A DNA stretch of 64,000 nt from assembly GCA_024207135.1 (NCBI GenBank), contig CP042428.1, forward strand, positions 3,844,001-3,908,000, read 5' to 3'. The stretch is from Arthrobacter sp. C2 (lineage in GTDB: Bacteria > Actinomycetota > Actinomycetes > Actinomycetales > Micrococcaceae). Shown here piece after piece: positions 51,384 through 61,069 of the stretch. The translations under genes and the position numbers were made by a program. The notes under the pieces are model-generated. The model did not search any database. It worked only from the letters and a program-made list of their open reading frames with translations, and was not told the origin of the DNA. The first letter of the stretch is position 1. Each line of letters starts with the position of its first letter.

Positions 51384-52583
51384 CTATCCCTTGACCTCGG
51401 TCCAGGCCTTGGTCCATTCCTGGTAGTTGGTGCAGGTGACGTCCGTGCGGCCGTCGATGCACTGCTCGACCGGGGTGGTCCACATCCAGACCTGCTTGTA
51501 GTAGTCCTCGTCGGTTGCGTGGAAGGTCTCGCAGTGGGCTTCGTTCTCCTTGGAGCCTTCGCATGCGAGCTTGTTGGCCGGGGCCATGCCGAAGTTCTGG
51601 GCGATCTTGGCGTTGACCTCGGCGCTGGAGGCCCAGTCCATCCACTTGTAGGCGCAGTTCGGGTTCTTGGACTTCGCGGAGATCATCCAGGTGTCGGACC
51701 AGCCGGTGGCACCTTCCTTCGGGAGCACGGATTCGACCTTGCCACCGTCGCCCCGTGCCAGGTTGACCACGACCTGCCAGCCGGTGCCCAGGGAGGAGGT
51801 GCCCGAGGAGATCGAAGAGACGGCCTTCAGCGCGTCGTTCCAGTATTCGCCCACGACGCCGTTTTGGGTCTTGAGCAGTTCGACCGCGGCGGCCAGCTGG
51901 TCCTTGTCCAGTGCGTAGGGGTTGGTGATGCCCAGCTCGGGTTGTGTGGCCATCAGGTAGACGGCCGCGTCGGCGATGAAGATGGGCGAATCGTAGGCCA
52001 TGACCGATCCCTTGTAGGGGGAGTCCGCCGCCCAGGTGTCGGCCCAGGAGGTGGGGGCCTGGGCGACCTTGTCGGTGTTGTACATCAGCACGTTGGCGCC
52101 GCGGCCGATCGGGACCCCATAGCTCTTGCCGTTGAGGGTGTCATAGATCTGCCCCTTGAGCCCCTCGACGATGTGCCCGAAGTTCGGGATCAGCTCGGTG
52201 TTCACCGGGGCCACGTCGCCGCCGGCGATCAGGCGCAGCGAGGCATCGCCCGAGGCCGAGACCAGGTCGTACTCGCCGCCGCGCATGAGCTGGACCATTT
52301 CGTCGCTCGTGGCGCCGACCTTGCGGTTGACCTTGCAGCTGGTTTCCTGCTCGAACGCGGAGACCCAGTCGGCGTCGGGGTTGGTGGAGCCGTCCTCGAC
52401 GAAGCCGGCCCACGCGATGATGTTGACCTGGCCCTCGGACTCGCCTATTTCGGTGGCGGCCGGGAGGTCGGGGACCTGGATGCCGCCGCCGGAAGTGGCT
52501 CCGGAGCTGGCGCCACCGCAGGCCGCCAGGACGAGGGAGAGCGAGGCTAATGCTGCGAGGGGAAGTGCCTTGGAGATCTTCAT
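51384..52583 (-). CDS. spermidine/putrescine-type ABC substrate-binding lipoprotein (PotD-like)
   Basis: A 399-residue lipoprotein: lipobox LVLAAC (Cys22), then GQVNIIAWAGFVEDG, the start of the PotD-type fold, and KLACEGSKENEAHCETFHA. Binds a polyamine or related amine (putrescine, spermidine, GABA, ectoine-like compounds). The spread of acidic residues expected to coordinate the amine cannot be confirmed by eye. Confidence 0.9.
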   Translation of the reverse strand: MKISKALPLAALASLSLVLAACGGASSGATSGGGIQVPDLPAATEIGESEGQVNIIAWAGFVEDGSTNPDADWVSAFEQETSCKVNRKVGATSDEMVQLMRGGEYDLVSASGDASLRLIAGGDVAPVNTELIPNFGHIVEGLKGQIYDTLNGKSYGVPIGRGANVLMYNTDKVAQAPTSWADTWAADSPYKGSVMAYDSPIFIADAAVYLMATQPELGITNPYALDKDQLAAAVELLKTQNGVVGEYWNDALKAVSSISSGTSSLGTGWQVVVNLARGDGGKVESVLPKEGATGWSDTWMISAKSKNPNCAYKWMDWASSAEVNAKIAQNFGMAPANKLACEGSKENEAHCETFHATDEDYYKQVWMWTTPVEQCIDGRTDVTCTNYQEWTKAWTEVKG

Positions 52584-52662
52584 GATCGTGGCCTTTCTGG
52601 GTGAATGATGCTGCGGCCGGGTTGCAAGCGGGCGAAAGCCCCGGCCGTTGGGGGGAAATGGA

Positions 52663-53727
<1,065 letters not shown>

Positions 53728-53897
53728 GGTGTCCGTCCTTTCTCGGTGGGGTTGTGGTGCGGGTTACTTCTGGGCTGTTACCTATAGAACCAGATGTTAG
53801 ATGTAATAGCCATCACTTTCGCAAAATAATCTGTGAGAAGATCTTTGGGAGCGAGTCGCCGATGCCCAAACTCCCGGCATTCGAAAGGATGGTGAGC

Positions 53898-54695
53898 ATG
53901 CCTCGAGATTCTTCCCCGTACCAGCGCCAGCTCTCCTCCGTCTTCGCGTCGCTGGGAGACGAGGGTCGCGCCAAGCGCGTCGAGGACCGCATAATTTCGG
54001 GTATCGCCGCAGGCATCCTGCTCGATGGCGACCGGCTGCCCAGCGAGTCCGAGCTGGCTGCCTCACTCGGGGTGGCCACCATGACAGCACGCGAAGCGCT
54101 GGTCTCCCTGCGCGCCCGGGGACTGGTGAAGACCACCCGGGGCCGCGAGGGCGGAACGTTCATCACGCTGCCGCTTGGGGATCGGACCGGCATCCTGCAA
54201 GACCGGCTGGCGGCCATGAGCCGGGTTGAATTGCGGGACCTGGCGATCCACTACGTGGCCATCGCCTCCACGGCGGCCGAGCTTGCGGCGAATGCCGCGG
54301 ACGAGCATGACGTGGTTATCCTGCGTCAGCTGCTGGAAGGCAGGATCGAGGGCAATGGCGCCCGCGGATCGGTGGTGGGTGACTTCCTGCTGGAGCTGGC
54401 CGCGCTGAGCCAGTCGGCGCGGCTCACACGTGAGCATGTCCGGCTGCACACGGACTTTGGTTCGTTGTTGGCCCTGGCGCACGCCGACCCGGAGTTTGAC
54501 GCCCGGATGATCCAGCTTTGCGGTGACATTCTTGATGCGATTTCCGCCAGGGATCCGGCCAGGGCGCGAAAACTGGTCGGGGACTATGTCAGGGAGGGTG
54601 TCGTCTGGCTCATCGCCGACCAGTCCCGGGCCGGGATCCGGGCCGTGAAGCCAGAGAAGACCAAGCCCGAACGCCCCGTCCGGAGGACCTCATGA
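53898..54695 (+). CDS. GntR-family regulator, FadR/FCD-like (second copy)
   Basis: A 265-residue GntR regulator: winged helix (LLDGDRLPSESELAASLGVA, TMTAREALVSLRARGLVKTT) and an FCD-like helical domain. The D-x-x-F-H stretch that supplies metal ligands in most FCD proteins here reads GDFLLELAALSQSARLTREH, so the His is absent, exactly as in the paralogue at 5120-5872. Divergent from the ABC operon and overlapping the cache-like gene by four bases. Confidence 0.86.
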   Translation: MPRDSSPYQRQLSSVFASLGDEGRAKRVEDRIISGIAAGILLDGDRLPSESELAASLGVATMTAREALVSLRARGLVKTTRGREGGTFITLPLGDRTGILQDRLAAMSRVELRDLAIHYVAIASTAAELAANAADEHDVVILRQLLEGRIEGNGARGSVVGDFLLELAALSQSARLTREHVRLHTDFGSLLALAHADPEFDARMIQLCGDILDAISARDPARARKLVGDYVREGVVWLIADQSRAGIRAVKPEKTKPERPVRRTS

Positions 54696-55423
54696 GCCAA
54701 GACAAGACCACCGGCACCGGTGCCGATGTTTCCTACTTCTTCGAATCCCTGCTTCGAGACTTGCACGAGTGGGCCGGCAGGATGGGCAAGGTCTTTGAAT
54801 CCCACGACGGAGCCCCCGGTCCGCAGGAGCTCGATGCGGCGATCCATCCTCTGGTCAACGAGTTCCTGGATCGGAAGGAGCTTCCGCTGGTTGGTGCGGG
54901 GTTCGTTGCCGCCCGGGACGCGTTGGCCGGTACGCCGTGGCACATGGCCTGGTGGCAGGGGCCGGCCAAGGAGCGGCTGCTCATGCTCACCATTGAATCG
55001 GCCGGCGAGACGTATTCGCGACGCGAATGGTTCACCGTCCCCATGGAATCGGGCGAAGGGCACGTCACCGGGCCATACGTGGACTTCCTGTGCACCGACG
55101 AATACACCTTGACGCTCACCGTCCCGGTGACGGCCCGTGGGACCATCGTGGGTGTTGCCGGTGCCGACGTCCTGGTCGAGACCATCGAGCTGCTGCTCAT
55201 GGACCGGCTCAAGGACATCGACCCGCGGGCCACGCTTGTCAACGGCAGCGGCCGAGTCATCGTTTCGGCCGATCCGCAACTGGCCGCCGGAGCGCTGCTG
55301 GTCCGCGGTTGGCAGGGATCCGACGCTGCCAACCTGTCGGTTGCCGACAAGGACCTTGGCTTTGACAAGGTTGCCGTCGGCCGCTGCGGGACGTTGCCGC
55401 TGGCTATTGCCGTACCGGCCTGA
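54692..55423 (+). CDS. soluble cache-like sensory domain protein (second copy)
   Basis: A 243-residue soluble protein, paralogous to 4413-5123: HMAWWQGP, EWFTVP, GPYVDFLCTDEYTLTLTVPV, IVGVAGADVLVETIE occur in the same order. No signal peptide, membrane segment or output domain. Beside the PotABCD-type importer, it may sense the imported amine and work with the adjacent GntR regulator. Confidence 0.72.
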   Translation: MSQDKTTGTGADVSYFFESLLRDLHEWAGRMGKVFESHDGAPGPQELDAAIHPLVNEFLDRKELPLVGAGFVAARDALAGTPWHMAWWQGPAKERLLMLTIESAGETYSRREWFTVPMESGEGHVTGPYVDFLCTDEYTLTLTVPVTARGTIVGVAGADVLVETIELLLMDRLKDIDPRATLVNGSGRVIVSADPQLAAGALLVRGWQGSDAANLSVADKDLGFDKVAVGRCGTLPLAIAVPA

Positions 55424-55795
55424 TCCGGGCCCCCAAGCACCCATAAACCTAGCTAGCCCAGCCATATCGGCGTAGTCTCGGATGTAGGTCGTTGCAGCGA
55501 ACGCGCGCTCAAGCGGCCACCCTAAGGAACGCGGGGACTTCATATGGATGACGCAAAGAACTCGGTGCCAACGGCCATTCGGCCGTAGCCAGGTCCGGGG
55601 TGTGCGCAACATGGACCCCCGTTCGAGTTCGGGGTTTTACGGCTTCCTTCCTTGGCGGAGCGCCTTGACCCCGAAGGATCCCCGGCCCATTGCTTTGATT
55701 CCACGGACGGGCCCGACTGTCGGCACCCACCCGGGATGGCCCGGAAACCACCACCGAAAATCATTGCCCATGCTTTGGCGACTAAGGAGCGCATG
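55424..55795. other. 370-base region after the cache-like gene without a convincing gene
   Basis: Contains the small hairpins ACGGCC-ATTC-GGCCGT (55571-55586) and CCCCG-N8-CGGGG followed by TTTT (55617-55638), the latter a weak intrinsic terminator. The small ORFs here have no ribosome-binding site or recognisable sequence. Confidence 0.45.
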
Positions 55796-55960
55796 ATGAG
55801 CAAAGAAACCACGGTCCAGCCAGCCACGGACGTCCTGCCCGACGACTCCGCGGATGCCCGGCCCAGGAGGCTGTCGCCGGATGAACTGCCGGACGGCTCG
55901 GGAAATGACGCACCCAAGCACCCGGAACTTGGCGACGAAAACCGATTCGACGCGGGATAA
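55796..55960 (+). CDS. small acidic protein, 54 residues
   Basis: MSKETTVQPATDVLPDDSAD and on to NRFDAG. Very acidic and Pro-rich, probably disordered. AAGGAG lies six bases before the ATG. Family unknown. Confidence 0.55.
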   Translation: MSKETTVQPATDVLPDDSADARPRRLSPDELPDGSGNDAPKHPELGDENRFDAG

Positions 55961-56046
55961 CCCCGCATCACGACGGAGGTCTCGCGCCCGATAGGCGCGT
56001 GTGACAGCAACATCCGGCCTGGAAAACATGAAGGGAGTGAAAAGTC

Positions 56047-56334
56047 ATGACTCAAGATGCACACATTCCGGCACCACGTGAGGAGCCCGAGGCAACGCCG
56101 AGGATTCCGAAGAGGCACCCTGCCCGCGGATTTATCGTAGGAGGGTCACTCACCGCACTGCTCTTCCTGCTGTTCATCATCACCGGCGGCGCCACGATGG
56201 GCGATGCGGTCAGCCCGCTGTGGATCGGATTCATCATCGGCGTCCTGGTCGCGCTCCTCGGAGTCTTCCGCCTCGTGGGCGGCACCGAGGCCTTCGGCCT
56301 GGGCGACACGGAGCACAAACACCCGACGGCATGA
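56047..56334 (+). CDS. small two-segment membrane protein
   Basis: A 95-residue protein with a soluble N-terminus and two membrane segments (GGSLTALLFLLFIITGG; LWIGFIIGVLVALLGVFRLV). AAGGGAG precedes the ATG. No family recognised. Followed by a strong terminator. Confidence 0.65.
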   Translation: MTQDAHIPAPREEPEATPRIPKRHPARGFIVGGSLTALLFLLFIITGGATMGDAVSPLWIGFIIGVLVALLGVFRLVGGTEAFGLGDTEHKHPTA

Positions 56335-56357
56335 CGTCGTTCGGGCACACCACCGCG

Positions 56358-56400
56358 AAAGGCCACCGTTCGGCACCCACCGGTCCGAACGGTGGCCTTT
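56358..56400. terminator. strong symmetric terminator
   Basis: A perfect 16-bp stem AAAGGCCACCGTTCGG / CCGAACGGTGGCCTTT with an 11-base loop. Confidence 0.85.
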
Positions 56401-56515
56401 CCCCTGCCCGGCGCGGGGAAAGTACTTGTGAAAGCCAAAGTGTCTTGGCCATGGTGTAGCGCCGTGGCGGTTTAGGCTGGGCAGCACAGTACCTAGAAAG
56501 GGACCTGCACCCGAT

Positions 56516-57181
56516 ATGAGACGCGTCTTGGCCTACCTGCTGCGAATTGGCGGAAGCATCGCCATCAGCGCCGCAGTGGTTGTGCAATTGCAACGAAGCA
56601 TCACCAATGAGGGGTCGGGCCAGGGGGAAGTCGGCTTTGTCATCCAGAACTTCTTCTCGTTCTTCACCATTGAATCCAACGTCCTGGCGGCGATCGTCCT
56701 GTTCGTGGGCATCTTCACCCTGTCCGGACGACCCGAGCCCCGCGGCTGGAGCATGTTCCGGGCGGCCGTGACCGCATACATGGCAACCACAGGGGTGGTC
56801 TACAACCTGCTCTTGCGCGGCATCGAGCTTCCCCAGGGTGCCACCGTTCCCTGGTCCAACGAAGTCCTCCACGTCGTGGGGCCCGCCATCATGGTGCTCG
56901 ATTGGCTCATCGCCCCCGGGCGCCGGCGGCTGCACGCCAAGGCGCTCTGGGGGATCGTCGCCTTCCCCCTCCTGTGGGCCGGGTACACCTTGGCGCGTGG
57001 CCTGATGGTTCTCGACCCGCGCACGGACAAGCCGTGGTACCCCTATCCGTTCCTGGATCCGAACACGAGCCCCAACGGGTACTACTCCGTCGGATTCTAC
57101 GTGGTGCTGATCGCCATGGTCATCGGCGTTGTCGGCTCGGGCGTCTTGTGGGTCAGCAGGGTCCGGCGCCGCACCGCGTAG
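56516..57181 (+). CDS. Pr6Pr-family membrane protein
   Basis: A 221-residue six-segment membrane protein with FFSFFTIESNVLAAIVLFVG, TTGVVYNLLLRGIEL and the H/D positions near LHVVGPAIMVLDWLIAPG, the Pr6Pr (FAR-17a/AIG1-like) pattern. Function not established. Confidence 0.82.
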   Translation: MRRVLAYLLRIGGSIAISAAVVVQLQRSITNEGSGQGEVGFVIQNFFSFFTIESNVLAAIVLFVGIFTLSGRPEPRGWSMFRAAVTAYMATTGVVYNLLLRGIELPQGATVPWSNEVLHVVGPAIMVLDWLIAPGRRRLHAKALWGIVAFPLLWAGYTLARGLMVLDPRTDKPWYPYPFLDPNTSPNGYYSVGFYVVLIAMVIGVVGSGVLWVSRVRRRTA

Positions 57182-57201
57182 CCGTTCCGTCGGACCCCGG
57201 G

Positions 57202-57217
57202 ATACCCTTGGGGGTAT
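57202..57217. promoter_or_regulatory. CsoR/CstR-type operator, second copy
   Basis: ATACCC-TTGG-GGGTAT, 6-4-6 like the element at 35360 and 49 bases before the 78-residue membrane protein. Confidence 0.6.
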
Positions 57218-57250
57218 GCATCTCGGCTTTTCCGGGGACTTCAAGCGGCA

Positions 57251-57487
57251 ATGGCGGGACGTGGCGAAATGCGGGATCGGGTGATCTGGCTGGTGGTAGG
57301 CGTGGTCCTTGCCGCCATGGCGGCATCGCTGTGGCCCGATGCGTGGGTTGCCGCCCTGGGCGCCGGGTCCGCGGCGGCCCATTGCCTGCTGGCAGCCATC
57401 CGCGGACGCTGCTTCGGCGACGCGTGCACGCTTTCGGCCATCGATGCGCCACCGGCGGAAAAGGCCCAGGAAACCGCCCGGGAATGA
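57251..57487 (+). CDS. small Cys-containing membrane protein
   Basis: A 78-residue protein with two hydrophobic stretches (VIWLVVGVVLAAMAASLWP; AWVAALGAGSAAAHCLLAAI) and CFGDAC. Resembles DUF2892-type membrane proteins found with CstR/rhodanese genes, a comparison made by eye. The CsoR/CstR-type palindrome upstream fits control by copper or persulfide. Confidence 0.55.
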   Translation: MAGRGEMRDRVIWLVVGVVLAAMAASLWPDAWVAALGAGSAAAHCLLAAIRGRCFGDACTLSAIDAPPAEKAQETARE

Positions 57488-57507
57488 AACGGCGACCTTC
57501 GTGGTTT

Positions 57508-57525
57508 TACATGCAAACACATGTA
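57508..57525. promoter_or_regulatory. 6-6-6 palindrome upstream of the FMN reductase
   Basis: TACATG-CAAACA-CATGTA, perfect, 22 bases before the ATG. A candidate operator. Confidence 0.55.
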
Positions 57526-57547
57526 CTCCATGAAAGGGAACCACACC

Positions 57548-58228
57548 ATGAGCCAAAACATCGTAGTCATCTCCGGCGGCCTGGGCACTCCTTCTACCTC
57601 CGGCCTGCTTGGCCGCCAGCTCGGCGAATCCGCCGTCAAGGAACTTGCAGCGATGGGCGTCCAGGCGGACCTGACGGTGCTGGAGCTGCGTGACTACGCC
57701 GCGGACATCACCAACAACCTGCTCACCGGCTACGCCCCGCCGCGCCTGGCCGAGGCCATCGAAGCGGTCCGCAACGCCGGCGGGTTGATCGCGGTGTCCC
57801 CGGTCTTCACCGCCTCGGTCTCCGGGCTCTTCAAGTCGTTCATCGACGTCCTTGACCCCACCTCGCTCGACGACAAGCCCATGATCCTGGCCGCCACGGG
57901 CGGAAGCGCCCGGCACAACCTGGTCGTCGACTACGCGATGCGCCCGATCTTCGCCTACCTGCGCGCCCGCATCATGCCCACCTCCATCTTTGCCTCGCCC
58001 GAGGACTGGGGAGCGGACCAGGGCCACGGTGCCCTGGCCGAACGCGAGCGCCGAGCCGGAATCGAACTGGCGCAGGCCATCGCCGGGCCGAACGGGGCTG
58101 CCGCGCAGGCCCAGGACCTCGGCGACACCCGCTCAATCGCCCCGCGCGTGAGCGAGACCGCGAACCCGCGGGACAACATGACCTCGCTGCCCTTCGAGCA
58201 GCTGCTGGCCAACATCCAGGCGGGCTAA
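57548..58228 (+). CDS. FMN reductase, CE1759 type
   Basis: A 226-residue NAD(P)H-dependent flavin reductase: VVISGGLGTPSTSGLLGRQL (FMN phosphate region), SPVFTASVSGLFKSFIDVL and LAATGGSARHNLVVDYAM. The CE1759 subfamily usually works with a luciferase-like (LLM) monooxygenase, which is not seen in this window. AAAGGGAACC precedes the ATG. Confidence 0.85.
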   Translation: MSQNIVVISGGLGTPSTSGLLGRQLGESAVKELAAMGVQADLTVLELRDYAADITNNLLTGYAPPRLAEAIEAVRNAGGLIAVSPVFTASVSGLFKSFIDVLDPTSLDDKPMILAATGGSARHNLVVDYAMRPIFAYLRARIMPTSIFASPEDWGADQGHGALAERERRAGIELAQAIAGPNGAAAQAQDLGDTRSIAPRVSETANPRDNMTSLPFEQLLANIQAG

Positions 58229-58244
58229 GGAGCCGGCACCCGGG

Positions 58245-59450
58245 TCACTGGGCAAACTCCGGGTCGGTTGCGTCCTTGTTGTCGCAGCCGTCGACCGCGG
58301 CCCCCATGCGGTGGATCATCCCGCCCAGGACCGGGTGCGGGGTGGCGAAGTTCAGCCGGACGAATCCGCGGCCACCGCTGCCGCAGGCGCTTCCGTTGAT
58401 CAACGCGACCTGCGCCTCCTTGAGGAAGAACTGGGCCGGGCCGGGCTCCAGCACCAGCCGGGAGACGTCCAGCCACGCCAGGTAGGTGCCCTGCGGGGGA
58501 GCGTAGCGAACCTGCGGCAGGTGCTCGGTGATGATCTCGCCAAGCAGCATCCTGGACTCGTCCAGGTAGCCGATCACCGAATCGAGCCAGCCTGTGCCCG
58601 TGCGGTAGGCGGCGGTGGTGGCCGCCAGCCCCACGTTTGCCGCCCCGTGCTCGGGGACTTCGCCCACCCGCGCCCACACCATGCGGTCCACGTCGTTGGT
58701 CAGCACCAGTTGCGCGCACTTGAGCCCGGGCAGGTTGAACGCCTTGGTGGCGGCGACCGCCGTGATCGAATGCGCTGCGGCCGCATCCGACACCGTGGCA
58801 TAGGGAATGTGCGTGGCACCGGCGAACACCAGCGGCGCATGGACCTCGTCGGCAAACACCCGTGAACCGGTGGCCTCGACCAGCGTGGCGATCCCCAGCA
58901 GTTCCTCGCGCGTGTAGACCTTGCCGAGGGGATTGTGCGGATTGACCAACACCAGCAGCGCGCCTCCGGCCAGGGCGCGTTCCAGGGCGCTCCAGTCGAT
59001 CTCCCAGCCGGTGGGCGTGGGAACCATGGCCACCTGGATCGAATCCCGCCCGAAGCGCGAGGCCGTGGAAATGAACGGCATGTAGGCCGGGGTGAGCAGC
59101 ACCAGCGGTGCATCCGGACGGTACCTGGGGGAAAAGTGCATGACCGCCGCATCCAGGGCCGAGGCCACGGAGTTCAGCGGCCGCACCTGCTCGGGGTCCA
59201 CCTTCCACTCAAACCGGTTGTCCAGCCAGGCCGCGGTGGCCTCCTGCATGTCGTGGATCAGGCGGGTCGGCGCGTAGCCGATCAGGCCGTTGGCAAGGGT
59301 TTCCTGGGCCGCCGCGATGACGCCCGGAGCGGTTCCGAAATCCATTTCCGCCACCCAGGCACCCAGTGACCCGTGGTACTCGGACCACTTCAGCGATCCG
59401 GTCTGGCGCAGTTGGTCAACGGTCAGCAGGTCGAATGGGTGGGCGCTCAT
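58245..59450 (-). CDS. PLP-dependent MalY/PatB-type aminotransferase or cystathionine beta-lyase
   Basis: A 401-residue class I/II aminotransferase-fold protein with the PLP-Lys in ATKAFNLPGLK, VWARVGEVPEHGAANV and PHNPLGKVYTREEL. MalY/PatB relatives cleave cystathionine or similar C-S bonds. Convergent with the FMN reductase gene. Confidence 0.88.
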   Translation of the reverse strand: MSAHPFDLLTVDQLRQTGSLKWSEYHGSLGAWVAEMDFGTAPGVIAAAQETLANGLIGYAPTRLIHDMQEATAAWLDNRFEWKVDPEQVRPLNSVASALDAAVMHFSPRYRPDAPLVLLTPAYMPFISTASRFGRDSIQVAMVPTPTGWEIDWSALERALAGGALLVLVNPHNPLGKVYTREELLGIATLVEATGSRVFADEVHAPLVFAGATHIPYATVSDAAAAHSITAVAATKAFNLPGLKCAQLVLTNDVDRMVWARVGEVPEHGAANVGLAATTAAYRTGTGWLDSVIGYLDESRMLLGEIITEHLPQVRYAPPQGTYLAWLDVSRLVLEPGPAQFFLKEAQVALINGSACGSGGRGFVRLNFATPHPVLGGMIHRMGAAVDGCDNKDATDPEFAQ

Positions 59451-59627
59451 CTAGCCAGCTTAGACGCGTTCGCCGGCGAATGCGCCTGCCGATTTTCTTT
59501 TCTTCTGCCCCCGGGGCGGCTTCTTCGGTAGGTTGGGAAGTCAAGAGGGCAAAAGACGGATCCGGCTATACCTCCCGGATCCGTTTCGGGCCCCGGTCCA
59601 CGGGTTGGTTGCCCGGGAGGGAGCGCA

Positions 59628-60119
59628 ATGAACGGGCGAAATGAAAGTGTCGAGGAGCGTCTGGACCGGAACTGGAACGAGCTGATGCAGGAGCTGCGTG
59701 TCATGCAGACCGGTGCCCAGATCCTTGCCGCGTTCCTGGTGGTGCTGCCGTTCCAGACCGGGTTCGCCTCGCTGGGACATCCGGAACGGACCTTCTACCT
59801 GGTTCTTTTGGTGTTCTCCGCACTGCTCATCGTCCTGCTGGTCACCCCGGTGGCGGTGCACCGGCATTTATTCGGCCAGCGCGTCAAGGTCACCACGGTG
59901 CGCATGGGCCACCTGATTTCCAAGATCGTGATCATCGGGGTGGGGGTCCTCGTGGCCGGTTGCGTGTGGTTCGTGGTGCAGGTCCTCTACGGCTGGGCGG
60001 CCGGGGCGCTCGTGGGTGGGCTGGTGATGCTGGCGGTGGTATTCTTGCTGGTCGTCCTGCCGCGGATCATCAAGCCCAAGTCCTCTGTCCCGGTCCTGCC
60101 GGCCGACGGGCAGTTGTAG
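59628..60119 (+). CDS. DUF6328-family membrane protein
   Basis: A 163-residue protein with about four membrane segments; RLDRNWNELMQELRVMQTGA followed by QILAAFLVVLPFQTGF is the DUF6328 pattern. Unknown function. GGGAGG precedes the ATG. Confidence 0.82.
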   Translation: MNGRNESVEERLDRNWNELMQELRVMQTGAQILAAFLVVLPFQTGFASLGHPERTFYLVLLVFSALLIVLLVTPVAVHRHLFGQRVKVTTVRMGHLISKIVIIGVGVLVAGCVWFVVQVLYGWAAGALVGGLVMLAVVFLLVVLPRIIKPKSSVPVLPADGQL

Positions 60120-60120
60120 C

Positions 60121-60146
60121 GCGGACAAGTTCCCCGCGGTGTCCGC
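60121..60146. terminator. hairpin between convergent genes
   Basis: GCGGACA / TGTCCGC with a 12-base loop; no T-tract. Confidence 0.4.
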
Positions 60147-60167
60147 CGAAGCGGGCACCGGGAGGAA

Positions 60168-61067
60168 TCAGGCGTGCCGGCTGATGAACCGTGATGCGCC
60201 GATGGCCACCGCGTCGGCACCCAGTTCGCTGCGCAGGATGCTGATGGGGTTTCCAGAGATCGGCGGAGAGGCACGCAGGGTGCTCTCCATCGCCGGAAGC
60301 AGCAGGTCCCAGGCGCTGGCCACACCGCCGCCGACCACCAAAGCGGAGATGTCCAGGATCCCGGAGATCATCAGCGCAGCCCTTGCCACGCCCGCCCCGG
60401 CCCGTTCGAAGAGCGCGGCCGCAACCTCGTCGCCCTCGCGTGCCAGCGCGGCGACGGCCTTGGTGCTGTGCATGTTGCCCGTTTCCTCGGCATACCGGGC
60501 GGAGATGGATCGCCCGGCGGCGATGGTCTCCAGGTGGCCGACCCGTCCACAGGTGCAATGGCGCTTGCCGAAGCCCGGGATGTGGCCGATCTCGGCGGCC
60601 GCCCCGTGCTCGCCGGTGTGCAGGAGGGAATTGAGGACCAACCCGCCGCCCACGCCGGTTCCCAGGGCAATGCCAAAGAAATTCTCGATGCCGCGCCCGG
60701 CACCGAATTGCTGTTCGCCCAGCACGAAGGCGGCAACGTCGTTGCCGACCTGCACCGGCATGGCCAGGGCCTCTCGGAGCTTTTGCCCCAGCGCATAGCC
60801 TTCCCAACCGGTGAACGAGTCGCTGGCCGCCAGCACCACGCCGTTGGCGTCGATGATTCCGGCCGCACCGACGCCGGCGGCGGCCGGGGCCAGCCCCGAC
60901 TGCCCGGCGGCGTCGGTGGCGACCTGCAGGCAGGCGGCCACCATCGCATCCCCGCCGTGCTCGGCGGGCGTGGGCACGGAGGCGCGTCCGCGCACGATTC
61001 CGGCGCCGTCCAGGACGACCGCGGAAATCCCGGTTCCGCCGATGTCTATTCCGAGTCGTGGGTACAC
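60168..61067 (-). CDS. ROK-family sugar kinase or regulator-type protein
   Basis: A 299-residue ROK protein: LGIDIGGTGISAVVLDG, VQVGNDVAAFVLGEQ, ALGTGVGGGLVLNS, the zinc-type segment HCTCGRVGHLETIAAG and VVGGGVASAW. No N-terminal DNA-binding domain, so a kinase (glucose, N-acetylglucosamine or similar). GTG start two bases after the ATPase stop, AAGGA nine bases upstream. Coupled to the ABC importer, suggesting that the transporter delivers a sugar or sugar-peptide. Confidence 0.86.
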   Translation of the reverse strand: MYPRLGIDIGGTGISAVVLDGAGIVRGRASVPTPAEHGGDAMVAACLQVATDAAGQSGLAPAAAGVGAAGIIDANGVVLAASDSFTGWEGYALGQKLREALAMPVQVGNDVAAFVLGEQQFGAGRGIENFFGIALGTGVGGGLVLNSLLHTGEHGAAAEIGHIPGFGKRHCTCGRVGHLETIAAGRSISARYAEETGNMHSTKAVAALAREGDEVAAALFERAGAGVARAALMISGILDISALVVGGGVASAWDLLLPAMESTLRASPPISGNPISILRSELGADAVAIGASRFISRHA

Positions 61068-61069
61068 CG

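Noticed and set aside
55616-55634. T-arm-like sequence suggesting a tRNA
   Set aside because: Loop is eight bases, and no acceptor, D or anticodon arms are found; better explained as a weak terminator.
55548-55796. 82-residue plus-strand frame
   Set aside because: Low-complexity basic sequence without a ribosome-binding site.
56234-58027. 597-residue minus-strand open frame
   Set aside because: Antisense to the Pr6Pr and FMN reductase genes; composition of a shadow frame.
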